A stretch of 64,000 nt of DNA, taken from NCBI RefSeq assembly GCF_013410355.1, contig NZ_JACCFI010000001.1, positions 2,790,001-2,854,000 on the forward strand, read 5' to 3'. Shown here one piece after another: positions 49,081 to 57,546 of this stretch. Both the position numbers and the translations under genes were made by a program. The stretch comes from Agromyces hippuratus. Lineage in GTDB: Bacteria > Actinomycetota > Actinomycetes > Actinomycetales > Microbacteriaceae. The notes under the pieces were generated by a model, which did not search any database, was not told the origin of the DNA, and was given only the letters and a program-made list of their open reading frames with translations. How positions within the stretch are numbered: the stretch's first letter is position 1; the number at the start of each line of letters is the position of its first letter.

Positions 49081-49889
49081 GCGAATTCGAATCGATGACG
49101 GGTGCCATCAACCTGCCTGCCTCCGCCGGCAAGCCGCTCGCCGGTTGGCGGGTGCTCGTGCCGCGCGGCGGGCCCTGGGGTGACGGCGTGGCCGCCGCCC
49201 TGCGCGCCCGCGGCGCCTCGCCCGTGGTCGCCCCGCTGATCAACTTCGCACCGAGCGACGACCAGCCGGCCCTCGAGGCGGCGCTCGCGAAGCTCGCCGC
49301 CGGCGGCTTCGACTGGCTCACCGTCACGAGCGCGACGACGGTCGACGTGCTGTCGACGTACAGCGCCGTCATCCCCGAGACGACGAAGGTCGCTGCGGTC
49401 GGAGAGACCACCGCAGCTGCGCTCATCGCGGCGGGGTACCAGGCCGACATCGTGCCCTCCGAAGACAACTCCGCCCGCGGCATGCTCGAGGAGTGGGAGG
49501 CGGCGACCGCCGGTGCACGCGGACTGAACGTGCTCGCCCTGCGGTCGGCGATCGCGAAGCAGGTGCTCTCGATCGGCCTCGAGCGCATGGGCCATCACGT
49601 CGAGGCCGTCGTGGCCTATCGCACGATCGGCGTCCCGGTCTCCGCGAAGGTCGCCGAAGACGTGCGCTCCGGCCGGGTCAACGCGGTGCTCGTGACCTCG
49701 GGCAGCGTCGCCGAGCAGGTGCAGCAGCAGCTGGGCCCGATTCCCGAGTCGATCCTCGTGGCCGCGATCGGCCCGCAGACCAAGAAGGACGCGGCGCAGG
49801 TCGGGCTGCGGGTCGACGTCGTCGCGCGCGAGCGCACCGCCGAGTCGCTCATCGACGCCGTCGTCGACGCCGCCACCGCCAAGGCCTGA
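49077..49889 (+). CDS. hemD: Uroporphyrinogen-III synthase
   Basis: A 270-aa protein that closes hydroxymethylbilane to uroporphyrinogen III with inversion of ring D. As usual for this family, sequence motifs are weak: WRVLVPRGGPWGDGVAAALRARGASPVVAPLI at the N-terminus, WLTVTSATTVDVL, AAVGETTAAALIAAGY, VLALRSAIAKQVL, and VLVTSGSVAEQV with AAIGPQTKKDA near the C-terminus. It lies between hemC and hemB, which makes the call secure. The GTG start overlaps the hemC stop by four bases. Confidence 0.9.
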   Translation: MSEFESMTGAINLPASAGKPLAGWRVLVPRGGPWGDGVAAALRARGASPVVAPLINFAPSDDQPALEAALAKLAAGGFDWLTVTSATTVDVLSTYSAVIPETTKVAAVGETTAAALIAAGYQADIVPSEDNSARGMLEEWEAATAGARGLNVLALRSAIAKQVLSIGLERMGHHVEAVVAYRTIGVPVSAKVAEDVRSGRVNAVLVTSGSVAEQVQQQLGPIPESILVAAIGPQTKKDAAQVGLRVDVVARERTAESLIDAVVDAATAKA

Positions 49890-49967
49890 CCGCGTTCGCC
49901 TGAAGCCCGGGCGTCGGATGCCGCGACCGACCGGTCCCCTCCCGACGACCGCTCAGCCGCCGCGACG

Positions 49968-49973
49968 TAGGCT
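49968..49973 (+). promoter_or_regulatory. Leaderless -10 box for hemB
   Basis: TAGGCT, ending 6 nt before the GTG start at 49980; hemB-hemL therefore seem to have their own promoter 80 bp after hemD. Confidence 0.5.
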
Positions 49974-49979
49974 TGACGG

Positions 49980-50978
49980 GTGAGCTCCACGCCCGTTCCC
50001 CGTGTCCGACCGCGCCGACTCCGTGAGACCCCGGCGCTTCGCCGCCTCGTCTCCGAGACCCGGTTGCACCCCGCCGAGCTCGTGCTCCCGATCTTCGTGC
50101 GCGAGGGTGTGTCCGCCCCGGTGCCGATCGGCTCGATGCCGGGCGTCGTGCAGCACTCGCTGGCCAGCCTGCCCGAGGCGATCGACCAGGCCGCGGCCGC
50201 GGGCGTCGGCGGCGTGATGCTGTTCGGCGTGCCCGAGGTGCGCGACGCGCGCGGCTCGGGTGCCACCGACCCCGACGGCATCCTCAACGTCGCGACCACG
50301 GTCGCCGCCGAGGCATCCGCCGGCCGGCTCGTCGTGCAGACCGACCTGTGCCTCGACGAGTTCACCGATCACGGGCACTGCGGCGTGCTCGACGAGCGCG
50401 GCCGCGTCGACAACGACGCCACGCTCGAGCGGTACACCTCGATGGCGCTCGCGCAGGCGCGGGCGGGCTCCGAGCTGCTCGGCCTCTCGGGAATGATGGA
50501 CGGCCAGGTCGCCGCGGTGCGCGACGCCCTCGACGACGCCGGCCGCCAGGACACGGCGATCCTCGCCTACTCGGCCAAGTACGCGAGCGCCTACTACGGC
50601 CCGTTCCGCGAGGCCGTCGAATCGACCCTCGAGGGCGACCGCCGCTCGTACCAGCTCGACCCCGGCAACCGCCGCGAGGGCTTGCGCGAGGCGATGATCG
50701 ACATCGACGAGGGTGCCGACGTCGTCATGGTGAAGCCCGCCGGCAGCTACCTCGACGTGCTCGCCGACGTCGCCGCGGCATCCGAGGTGCCGGTCTGGGC
50801 CTACCAGGTGTCGGGGGAGTACTCGATGATCGAGGCCGCCGCCGCCCACGGCTGGATCGACCGCAAGCGCGCCGTCATCGAATCGGTGCGCGGCATCCGC
50901 CGGGCGGGCGCCGACGCCGTGCTCACCTACTGGGCCGTCGAACTGGCCGAGTGGATCCGGAACGGAGACGCCGCATGA
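49980..50978 (+). CDS. hemB: Delta-aminolevulinic acid dehydratase (porphobilinogen synthase)
   Basis: A 332-aa TIM-barrel enzyme condensing two aminolevulinates. Seen: Schiff-base lysines K200 (AYSAKYAS) and K252 (VMVKPAGSYLD), and the metal segment DLCLDEFTDHGHCG. In the classic zinc enzymes this segment has three Cys; here the middle one is replaced by Asp, so metal use may be mixed or Mg-dependent. The GTG start lies 6 nt after a TAGGCT -10 box. The stop overlaps the hemL start (ATGA). Confidence 0.95.
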   Translation: MSSTPVPRVRPRRLRETPALRRLVSETRLHPAELVLPIFVREGVSAPVPIGSMPGVVQHSLASLPEAIDQAAAAGVGGVMLFGVPEVRDARGSGATDPDGILNVATTVAAEASAGRLVVQTDLCLDEFTDHGHCGVLDERGRVDNDATLERYTSMALAQARAGSELLGLSGMMDGQVAAVRDALDDAGRQDTAILAYSAKYASAYYGPFREAVESTLEGDRRSYQLDPGNRREGLREAMIDIDEGADVVMVKPAGSYLDVLADVAAASEVPVWAYQVSGEYSMIEAAAAHGWIDRKRAVIESVRGIRRAGADAVLTYWAVELAEWIRNGDAA

Positions 50979-52300
50979 ACGCCCCCACGAACGACGAGCT
51001 CTTCGCCCGTGCGCAGGCCGCGATCCCGGGCGGCGTGAACTCGCCCGTGCGCGCGTTCCGCTCGGTCGGCGGCACGCCGCGCTTCCTCGTGAGCGCCCGC
51101 GGCCCGTACGTCACCGACGCCGAGGGCCGCGAGTACGTCGACCTCGTCGCCGGCTGGGGCCCCGCGATCCTGGGTCACGCCGACCCGCGGGTCATCGAGG
51201 CCGTGACGGATGCCGCGGCGCGCGGCCTCTCGTTCGGCGCGTCGACCCCCGCCGAGACCGAGCTCGCCGAGCTCGTCGAGGCGCGCGTCGGCCCGGTCGA
51301 GAAGCTGCGCCTCGTCTCCACGGGCACCGAGGCGACGATGAGCGCGATCCGTCTCGCCCGCGGGTTCACGGGCCGCGACCTGCTCGTGAAGTTCGCCGGG
51401 CACTACCACGGCCACTCCGACGGCCTGCTCGCGGAGGCCGGTTCGGGTCTCGCGACCTTCGCGCTGCCGGGTTCTGCGGGCGTGCCGGCCGACATCGCGG
51501 CCCTCACGCTCGTGGTGCCCTACAACGATCTCGACGCGCTCGTCGCCGTGTTCGCCGAGCACGGCGACCGCATCGCGGCGGTCATCACCGAGGCGGCTGC
51601 GGCGAACATGGGCGTGGTGCCCCCGGTCGCCGGGTTCAACCGCGCCGTCGTCGAGCTCGCCCACGCGCACGGCGCCCTCGTCATCTCCGACGAGGTGCTC
51701 ACGGGCTTCCGCGTCTCCGCTGCCGGTTGGTGGGGGCTCGAAGACGGCACCGACACGGCGTACACGCCCGACCTCATGACCTTCGGCAAGGTCATCGGCG
51801 GCGGCATGCCGGTCGCCGCCCTCGGCGGTCGCGCCGAGATCATGGAGCAGCTCGCGCCGCTCGGCCCCGTCTACCAGGCGGGCACGCTCTCGGGCAATCC
51901 CGTCGCGGTCGCCGCCGGCGTCGCCACCCTCAGTGCAGCGGATGCCTCGGTCTACCGCTCCCTCGACGCCACCGCCGAGGCCATCAGCGACGCGGTCTCG
52001 GCCGCACTCGACGCCGAGGGGGTCGCGCACCGCGTGCAGCACGCCGGCAACCTCTTCAGCTTCGTGTTCGGCGATGAGGCCGCGGCCGAGCCCGTGCGCG
52101 ACTACGCGACCGTGCAGCGCCAGGAGTCGTGGCGATACGCCCCGTTCTTCCACGCGATGCTCGACGCCGGCGTCTCGCTGCCGCCGAGCGTGTTCGAGGC
52201 GTGGTTCGTCACCGCCGCCCACGACGATGCCGCGATCGCCCGGGTGTTCGAGGCCCTTCCGGCAGCGGCGCGCGCCGCGGCATCCGCCCGACCGGTGTAA
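50975..52300 (+). CDS. hemL: Glutamate-1-semialdehyde 2,1-aminomutase
   Basis: A 441-aa class III PLP enzyme producing 5-aminolevulinate. Seen: IPGGVNSPVRAF, LVSTGTEATMSAIRLARGFTGRD, KFAGHYHGHSDGLL, LVISDEVLTGFRV, and the PLP lysine K272 in MTFGKVIGGGMPVAA. It starts within the hemB stop codon. Together with hemA on the opposite strand it completes the C5 route. It is followed by a long imperfect hairpin (52309-52362) that probably ends the operon. Confidence 0.96.
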   Translation: MNAPTNDELFARAQAAIPGGVNSPVRAFRSVGGTPRFLVSARGPYVTDAEGREYVDLVAGWGPAILGHADPRVIEAVTDAAARGLSFGASTPAETELAELVEARVGPVEKLRLVSTGTEATMSAIRLARGFTGRDLLVKFAGHYHGHSDGLLAEAGSGLATFALPGSAGVPADIAALTLVVPYNDLDALVAVFAEHGDRIAAVITEAAAANMGVVPPVAGFNRAVVELAHAHGALVISDEVLTGFRVSAAGWWGLEDGTDTAYTPDLMTFGKVIGGGMPVAALGGRAEIMEQLAPLGPVYQAGTLSGNPVAVAAGVATLSAADASVYRSLDATAEAISDAVSAALDAEGVAHRVQHAGNLFSFVFGDEAAAEPVRDYATVQRQESWRYAPFFHAMLDAGVSLPPSVFEAWFVTAAHDDAAIARVFEALPAAARAAASARPV

Positions 52301-52308
52301 CCACGCTT

Positions 52309-52362
52309 GCGGGTTGAGCCTGCCGATACCGCCGCGGATTGGTTTCGACCGGCTCGACCCGC
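52309..52362 (+). terminator. REP-like long hairpin after hemL (putative operon terminator)
   Basis: Outer arms GCGGGTTGAGCC (52309-52320) and GGCTCGACCCGC (52351-52362) pair with one wobble. Inner arms CGATACC (52324-52330) and GGTTTCG (52341-52347) pair with one mismatch. It begins 9 bp after the hemL stop. The right half, GGTTTCGACCGGCTCGACC, belongs to the same repeat family as 5315-5412 and 33875-33930. Confidence 0.6.
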
Positions 52363-52440
52363 CGAGTGTCCGAGCAAACCGTTATGGCTTTGTGGGGCGT
52401 CGACTGGGCGCCCGGCGCGCGACTCGGGCAGGATGGAGGC

Positions 52441-52812
52441 ATGGCGAAACTGCGTGTGCACACCGACCGGATCGAGGTTCACCTCACCCCGGCCGAGAAG
52501 TCGCTCGCGCTCCGCAGCGCCGATCTCGTCGTGCAGCGCGACGACATCCGTTCGGCGACCATCACCGACGACCCGTGGATCTGGATCCGCGGCATCCGTC
52601 GTCGTGGCACCGAGGTGCCCCTCGTCGTCGCCGTCGGCGTGTGGAAGTATCACGGCGGCAGCGACTTCGTCATCGTCAAGGGCAAGCGTCAGGCCGTCGT
52701 GCTCGAGCTCGCCGCGGGCGAGTTCACCCGCATCATCCTGAGCACGAACCACGCCGCAGAGCTCATCGACCGGCTGAAGCTCACGGCGACCCCCGACGAC
52801 GCGTCCGACTAG
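52441..52812 (+). CDS. Conserved hypothetical protein (PH-like)
   Basis: A 123-aa protein I do not recognise by name. It is rich in short strands (LRVHTDRIEVHLTPAEK, VVQRDDIRSATITD, FVIVKGKRQAVVLEL, FTRIILSTNH) ending in a helix (AAELIDRLKL), a pattern like bacterial PH-domain proteins. No membrane segment or signal peptide. The ATG lies 6 nt after CAGGAT, a weak -10-like box, and directly follows GGAGG. It stands alone between the hem operon terminator and the convergent DUF1304 gene. Confidence 0.7.
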   Translation: MAKLRVHTDRIEVHLTPAEKSLALRSADLVVQRDDIRSATITDDPWIWIRGIRRRGTEVPLVVAVGVWKYHGGSDFVIVKGKRQAVVLELAAGEFTRIILSTNHAAELIDRLKLTATPDDASD

Positions 52813-52817
52813 TCGGC

Positions 52818-52838
52818 GAGGCGGGCGGCATCCGCCTC
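52818..52838. terminator. Hairpin between convergent genes
   Basis: Arms GAGGCGG (52818-52824) and CCGCCTC (52832-52838) pair perfectly around GCGGCAT. It lies in the 33-bp gap between the PH-like gene and the DUF1304 gene, so it can serve both directions. Confidence 0.5.
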
Positions 52839-52845
52839 CGCCAGC

Positions 52846-53226
52846 TCAGGCGAACGCGAAGAGCACGAAGCCGATGAGCGGCAGCGTGCCCTGCACGAGC
52901 GCGGGCTTCAGGTAGCCTCGCCCGGTCGTCGTGAGCACCGCGGCCGCGAGGAACATGCAGGCCGTCGCGAAGAGCACGAGCGTTTCGCCGACGGGCATCG
53001 CGCCCGCCCAGTAGAGCACGAGGCCGATCGCGGCGCCGAGTCCGAGGAAGAGGTTGTAGAAGCCCTGGTTGTAGGCCATGGGCTTCGTGATGTCGGCCGC
53101 GGCCTGGTCGGCGACACCGAAGCGCTTCCAGGTCGAGGGCCGGGTCCACCAGACGCTCTCCATGAGGAAGATGTAGCCGTGCAGCAGCGCGGCGAGGGCG
53201 ACGAACACGGATCCGATGACGGCCAT
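52846..53226 (-). CDS. DUF1304 family membrane protein
   Basis: A 126-aa protein with four hydrophobic segments. It begins VIGSVFVALAALLHGYIFLMESVWW, which matches the DUF1304 opening (helix, then ExxxW), followed by NQGFYNLFLGLGAAIGLVLYW and two further helices. Function unknown; homologues are small inner-membrane proteins. A minus-strand TACGAT -10 box ends 6 nt before the ATG, indicating a leaderless mRNA. Confidence 0.88.
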   Translation of the reverse strand: MAVIGSVFVALAALLHGYIFLMESVWWTRPSTWKRFGVADQAAADITKPMAYNQGFYNLFLGLGAAIGLVLYWAGAMPVGETLVLFATACMFLAAAVLTTTGRGYLKPALVQGTLPLIGFVLFAFA

Positions 53227-53232
53227 GCCGCG

Positions 53233-53238
53233 ATCGTA
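53233..53238 (-). promoter_or_regulatory. Leaderless -10 box for the DUF1304 gene
   Basis: TACGAT on the minus strand, ending 6 nt before the ATG at 53226. Confidence 0.5.
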
Positions 53239-53266
53239 GCGGGCGCCGCCCTCTCGCATGGTCAGC

Positions 53267-53917
53267 TCACGCCGCGAACCGCTCCGCCCTCGCGAACCGC
53301 TGCGCCGAGGCGAGGGTCGCGTCGAGCGCCGCACGGCGAGTGCCCTCGACATCGGCATTGACGACCGTCGGCGCGAAGTGCACCTCGTCGATGTCGGTGA
53401 TGCCGATGAAGCCCAACCAGTCGCGGAAGAACGTGGTCGTGAAGTCGGCGCCGAACGACGGCGGCAGCCCCTCGGCGTAGACGCCGCTCGTGTACACGAC
53501 GAAGGCCCGCTTGCCCTCGAGCAGCCCGCGGTACCCGGACTCGGGCGTGAACGCGAAGGCCCAGCCCGGCTGGGTGATGACGTCGACGAGCTGCTTCAGG
53601 GGATACGGCACTCCGGCATTCCAGAAGGGCACGTTGAACACGTAGGCCTCGGCGGCGTCGAAGCGGTCGAACACGGCACGCGCCTCCGACCAGGCCCGCT
53701 CCTCGGCCGTGGTGCGGCCCTGGCCCGCGAACGCGGCCATCTTCGCGCCGGCCGCGGCCGTGCCGAACTCGGGCAGCGAGCCGTCGAAGACGTCGAGGCG
53801 GTCGACGGTCAGCCCGTCGTCGATCGTCTCGAGCTCGTCGATGAAGCGGGTCGCCAGCTCGAGCGAGCGGCTGGCGTCGCCCCTGGCGGAGGCGTTGACG
53901 TGCAGGAGGTGAGTCAT
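53267..53917 (-). CDS. azoR: FMN-dependent NADH-azoreductase
   Basis: A 216-aa flavodoxin-fold quinone/azo reductase. Seen: HVNASARGDASRSLELA (FMN phosphate loop), VFNVPFWNAGVPYPLKQLVDVITQPGWAF (the conserved AzoR block binding FMN and substrate) and VVYTSGVY. It reduces quinones, azo dyes or nitroaromatics by two electrons with NADH. GAAGGAA lies a few bases before the ATG. It is divergent from an HxlR regulator, the usual arrangement for inducible reductases of this type. Confidence 0.92.
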   Translation of the reverse strand: MTHLLHVNASARGDASRSLELATRFIDELETIDDGLTVDRLDVFDGSLPEFGTAAAGAKMAAFAGQGRTTAEERAWSEARAVFDRFDAAEAYVFNVPFWNAGVPYPLKQLVDVITQPGWAFAFTPESGYRGLLEGKRAFVVYTSGVYAEGLPPSFGADFTTTFFRDWLGFIGITDIDEVHFAPTVVNADVEGTRRAALDATLASAQRFARAERFAA

Positions 53918-54014
53918 CGGGGTTCCTTCACTGGTGTTCGGCGGGGGATCCGGGAATGGATGGCGCCCCGTGGCGGTTTCGATCGTCACATCGCCCTGAG
54001 CACCGGCACCAGCA

Positions 54015-54030
54015 GGCACTTCGGAGTGCC
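54015..54030. promoter_or_regulatory. Inverted repeat between azoR and the HxlR gene
   Basis: GGCACT (54015-54020) and AGTGCC (54025-54030) flank TCGG, in the 168-bp divergent region. A likely operator for the HxlR regulator, or an RNA hairpin in its leader. Confidence 0.4.
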
Positions 54031-54085
54031 GTGGGATGCCGGAGGTGCCCATCCCCCCGTCGTCGACCGCGAGCTTGGAGACCCA

Positions 54086-54475
54086 GTGACCCTGACCGCC
54101 GATCAGCAACGTGCCGCCGCGAAGGACGCCTACGCGTCGTACCTCGCCGAATGCCCGTCGCGCCAGGTGCTCGACATCCTCGGCTCGAAATGGACGACGC
54201 TCGTGCTCCTGCCGCTCGAGGAGGGACCCCAGCGGCACTCGCAGCTTCGCGCCCGGGTCGCCGGCGCCAGCCAGAAGATGCTGACCGAGACGCTGCGCCT
54301 GCTCGAACGCGACGGACTCGTCGCCCGAGAGGTGAAGCAGGTCTACCCGGCCCACGTCGAGTACTCGCTCACGGACCTCGGCGCGAGCCTGATGGCGATC
54401 GTGCACCACATGAAGGACTGGGCCGACGCGCACATGGCGGAGGTCGAATGGCACCGTCGCGCCGCCGGGTCGTGA
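54086..54475 (+). CDS. HxlR family transcriptional regulator
   Basis: A 129-aa winged-helix regulator. CPSRQVLDILGSKWTTLVLLPLEEGPQRHSQLRARVAGASQKMLTETLRLLERDGLVAREV is a textbook HxlR core, including the single conserved Cys before the DNA-binding domain that senses electrophiles or quinones in relatives such as YodB and HypR. The GTG start has TTGGAG six bases upstream. It is divergent from azoR and probably controls it in response to quinone or aldehyde stress. Confidence 0.9.
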   Translation: MTLTADQQRAAAKDAYASYLAECPSRQVLDILGSKWTTLVLLPLEEGPQRHSQLRARVAGASQKMLTETLRLLERDGLVAREVKQVYPAHVEYSLTDLGASLMAIVHHMKDWADAHMAEVEWHRRAAGS

Positions 54476-54476
54476 C

Positions 54477-54509
54477 GCCGGCGGCACCCCGGGTCAGTCG
54501 GCCGCCGGC
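54477..54509. terminator. Hairpin spanning two convergent stop regions
   Basis: Arms GCCGGCGGC (54477-54485) and GCCGCCGGC (54501-54509) pair perfectly over a 15-nt loop, starting one base after the HxlR stop and reaching into the last codons of the convergent winged-helix gene. Confidence 0.5.
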
Positions 54510-55639
54510 TCGCGCTCGACGGTCACGGGCGCGTCGAGGAACCGCTCGACCTCGGCGACGGATGCCGCGAGCCCGCGTTCCTCACGCGCCGTGAACGCGC
54601 GCCACGGGGCGAGCCTGACGACCGCCCTGCGCCCCGAGGTGACGGGCGCCCAGCGGCCGGCCATCACGCCGTCGGCCATGAGCGCGTGCATCGGGAACTC
54701 GGGGTGCACGGGGTCGCTGCGCCCGGGGGGCTGCAGGAACGAGCGGGGCGCGGCGTAGCCCATGATGTACTCGTCGAAGGCCTGCAGCAGGTCGACCGTG
54801 CCGGGCGGTGGAGCAGCCGAGGCCAGTGCCGCGGCCGTGATCTCCGTGTCGTGCCAGTACGTCGCGCCGTCGATCTCGAAGGTCTCGACGGGTCCGGCCG
54901 TGCGGCTGTCTGCGCCGTCACCGCCGCCGTCGACGACCACCGCGAACGCCTGCCGCGTGTCGCCGAGCGTGAACCCCGACCATGCCGCGAAGTCGCGGTC
55001 GGTCACGGGCCCGCGCGAGCGGATGAATCGCGCGGCCAGCTCGACGAGCGCCGCCGCTCGCGACTTCGGAGCCGACGCGGGCACTCGTTCGTCGAAGGCC
55101 GCGTAGGTGCGCTGCCTGCCGACGTTCGCGCCGCTGATCGCGACCCGTTCGAGCTCGGCGAGCATGAGCACGTACGTGAAGCCCAGCCCGGTCGATGGCT
55201 GCCCCGCGGCGTCGAGCGCCGCGGCGAGCTCGGCCCGCGTGCGGTGGCCGCCCGCGAGCGACGCGGCGACGACGTCGAGCGCGCGTGCCCCGCCCGCCCC
55301 GTCGACGCCCGTGCGCCGGTAGTACGTCGCGTTCGCCCGGTGCACCCGCTCGGCCGAGAGTTCCATCAGCCATCTGGCATCCGCCGGGTCGACGAAGTGC
55401 CACGTCGGGCGCAGCACGTGCGTGCGCAGGATCTCGCCGCGGTCGAGCGCCGCGGTGACTTCCGCGAGACCTGGGCGGCGCTCGGCCGGCACCCGCATCG
55501 CGAGACCCCATTGCGCGGGAACGAACTCCTGCGACTGCACCGCGACGAAGTCGCGCACGACGTCGGCGGCCGAGGTCGCGCGCACCTCGCGCAGCCCCTG
55601 CACCTGCAGGCGGATGCGTCGGAGTTCGGCGACCTCCAC
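54494..55639 (-). CDS. Winged-helix DNA-binding protein (AlkZ-like, HTH_42)
   Basis: A 381-aa protein of the HTH_42 winged-helix family. Near the N-terminus FVAVQSQEFVPAQWGLAMRV carries a Q-x-Q motif (Q35-S36-Q37), the catalytic motif of AlkZ-type glycosylases that unhook bulky or interstrand DNA cross-links. HVLRPTWHFVDPADARWLM is another family block, and the last ~80 residues form a beta-rich domain. The start is a GTG at 55639, two bases after the ABC permease stop, with no strong ribosome site; coupling to the ABC operon is likely. A repair or self-resistance role is inferred. Confidence 0.8.
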   Translation of the reverse strand: MEVAELRRIRLQVQGLREVRATSAADVVRDFVAVQSQEFVPAQWGLAMRVPAERRPGLAEVTAALDRGEILRTHVLRPTWHFVDPADARWLMELSAERVHRANATYYRRTGVDGAGGARALDVVAASLAGGHRTRAELAAALDAAGQPSTGLGFTYVLMLAELERVAISGANVGRQRTYAAFDERVPASAPKSRAAALVELAARFIRSRGPVTDRDFAAWSGFTLGDTRQAFAVVVDGGGDGADSRTAGPVETFEIDGATYWHDTEITAAALASAAPPPGTVDLLQAFDEYIMGYAAPRSFLQPPGRSDPVHPEFPMHALMADGVMAGRWAPVTSGRRAVVRLAPWRAFTAREERGLAASVAEVERFLDAPVTVEREPAAD

Positions 55640-55641
55640 CC

Positions 55642-56472
55642 CTACGACACGTCCCGTCGCCAGGTCGTCGCCCCGCCGATCACCGTCGCCACGACCGCGA
55701 TGCCGAGCAGCACGAGCCCGCCCTGCCACCATTCGAGGGTGTCGGTCGACCCGAGCGAGGCGATGTTGTAGAAGGATGCCCCGACGAGCGCGTCGCTCGC
55801 GGCGCCCGGCAGGAACCGGCCGATCGAGGCCGTGACGTCGCTGAGCGAGGCCACGACCCGAAGGATCGGTTCGACGAACTGGGTGAAGGCGATCACGATG
55901 ACGATCGCGGCCACCTGGTTGACGACGAGCACGCCGAGGCCGACGCCGATCGCGCCCCAGAGGGCCATGGCGAGAACCCCGCGACCGATGAGCGCCCAGG
56001 TGTCGCTCGAGTCGAGCCCGGTATCGAGCCCGAAGCCGGCGAGAGCCGCCGCGCCGGCGCCGACCGAGACGGCGAAGGCGATGACGCCGAGGCCCGCGCC
56101 GACCACGAGCTGCGAGATGAACTTGGCGCTCAGCACGACCGTGCGGTGCGGTTCGGCGAGGAAGGTCGGTGTGAGGGTCTTGTGCCGGAACTCGCCGGTC
56201 ACCGCGAGGGCGCCGAGCAGCACCGGGAACACGTAGCCCACCGACGACGCGAAGCTGTAGATGAGCGGTGCGAGCTCGGTGCCGGGGGGCACGGTGGTGT
56301 TGCCGCCGGCGGATGCCGCGGCCTCCGGATTCTCGGTCGCCCAGCCGAGGAAGGTGCCCAGGCCGCCCGCCATGAACGCCACGTAGGCGGCGAGGAGGAT
56401 CGCGAGGAGCCACCACATGCGCGTCGTGAAGACCTTCTGGAACTCGGAGCCGATGGCGCGCACGAGGTTCAC
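55642..56472 (-). CDS. ABC-2 type transporter permease
   Basis: A 276-aa membrane protein with six hydrophobic helices. FQKVFTTRMWWLLAILLAAYVAFMAG is the usual ABC-2 N-terminus, followed by a ~45-residue extracytoplasmic loop (WATENPEAAASAGGNTTVPPG) and five more helices. It partners the ATPase encoded just upstream, starting inside its stop codon (ATGA). Such two-gene exporters often carry drugs, peptides or lipids; the substrate is unknown. Confidence 0.88.
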   Translation of the reverse strand: MNLVRAIGSEFQKVFTTRMWWLLAILLAAYVAFMAGGLGTFLGWATENPEAAASAGGNTTVPPGTELAPLIYSFASSVGYVFPVLLGALAVTGEFRHKTLTPTFLAEPHRTVVLSAKFISQLVVGAGLGVIAFAVSVGAGAAALAGFGLDTGLDSSDTWALIGRGVLAMALWGAIGVGLGVLVVNQVAAIVIVIAFTQFVEPILRVVASLSDVTASIGRFLPGAASDALVGASFYNIASLGSTDTLEWWQGGLVLLGIAVVATVIGGATTWRRDVS

Positions 56473-57368
56473 GACTCGTCACCTCCGCCGACGAGCGAGA
56501 GGAACGACTCCTCGAGCCCCGATCTCAGGCGATGGAGCGCGGCGAGCTCGACGCCGCTGACGAAGGCGGCGTGGCCGACCCTGGCGGGGTCGGGTTCGTC
56601 GACGATGAACCCGCTGCGGCCCTCGGTGTACTCGAGGCCTGCGGCGTCGAGCGCAGCGGCGAGGGCGGGGCGATCGGGGGAGTCGGCGATCGTGCGCGGC
56701 GCCGAGTCGAGTTCGAGGCTCGCGAGGGTGCCGGTCTTCATGAGCCGGCCCTTCGCGATGATGACCACCTCGTCGACGCTCTGCTGCACCTCGCTGAGCA
56801 GGTGCGAGGAGACGAGCACGGTGCGACCCTCGCGGGCGAGGCTCTGCAGGAACCCGCGGATCCACTTGATGCCCTCGGGGTCGAGTCCGTTGATCGGCTC
56901 GTCGAGCACGAAGACGCCGGGGTCGCCGAGCAGCGTGTAGGCCAGGGCGAGCCGCTGGCGCATGCCGAGCGAGTAGCCGCCGACACGGCGGTCGGCGTGC
57001 TCCGACATGCCCACCTGCTCGAGCACGGCCGGCACCCGGGCCGACGACAGGCCGGCGGCGGTCGCGTAGACCTTGAGGTGGTTGCGGGCCGTGCGCCCCG
57101 GGTGGAAGTTCGCGTCGAGTGCAGCACCCACGGTCTCGAGCGGTCGCGGCAGCGCCGAATAGGGCGTGCCGCCGAAGGTCGCGGTGCCGGCGCTCGCGCG
57201 CTGCAGCCCGAGCAGCACCCGCAGCGTCGTCGTCTTGCCCGCCCCGTTCGGGCCGAGGAATCCGGTGACCTTGCCCGGTTGCACCGTGAAACTCAGGTCG
57301 TCGACCGCGGTCACGGGGCCGAAGTGCTTGCTGAGCCCCGAGATCTCGATGGGGATGCCGCTCGCCAT
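56469..57368 (-). CDS. ABC transporter ATP-binding protein
   Basis: A 299-aa ATPase. Seen: Walker A GPNGAGKTTTL, the Q-loop in LLGLQRA, signature YSLGMRQRLALAYTLL, Walker B VFVLDEPINGLDPEG, and the His switch in VLVSSHLLSEVQQ. The YSLGM signature groups it with bacitracin/lantibiotic-type (BcrA/CcmA) exporters. GAGGAGA lies four bases before the ATG at 57368. It is followed by its permease and an AlkZ-like protein in a tightly spaced unit, so the three may act together in toxin resistance (inference). Confidence 0.92.
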   Translation of the reverse strand: MASGIPIEISGLSKHFGPVTAVDDLSFTVQPGKVTGFLGPNGAGKTTTLRVLLGLQRASAGTATFGGTPYSALPRPLETVGAALDANFHPGRTARNHLKVYATAAGLSSARVPAVLEQVGMSEHADRRVGGYSLGMRQRLALAYTLLGDPGVFVLDEPINGLDPEGIKWIRGFLQSLAREGRTVLVSSHLLSEVQQSVDEVVIIAKGRLMKTGTLASLELDSAPRTIADSPDRPALAAALDAAGLEYTEGRSGFIVDEPDPARVGHAAFVSGVELAALHRLRSGLEESFLSLVGGGDES

Positions 57369-57508
57369 GCGCTCTCCTCACAGTGGGGGCGAGCTCGGTC
57401 GCGCAGGCCGCACCCCCGCACGACCCGGGCAGCCAGGCCGCCTCACGCTCACCCTAGCGAGCAAGCGGGGCCGGATGCATCCGTCACGCGGGGGATTCGC
57501 GGAATCGC

Positions 57509-57538
57509 GTGTCGGGCCGACCGCAGACGACCCGGCAC
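57509..57538 (-). terminator. Hairpin downstream of the PEP mutase-family gene
   Basis: Arms GTGTCGGG (57509-57516) and CCCGGCAC (57531-57538) pair with one wobble over a 14-nt loop, 9 bp after the stop of the minus-strand gene at 57547. Confidence 0.4.
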
Positions 57539-57546
57539 GCGAGCAC

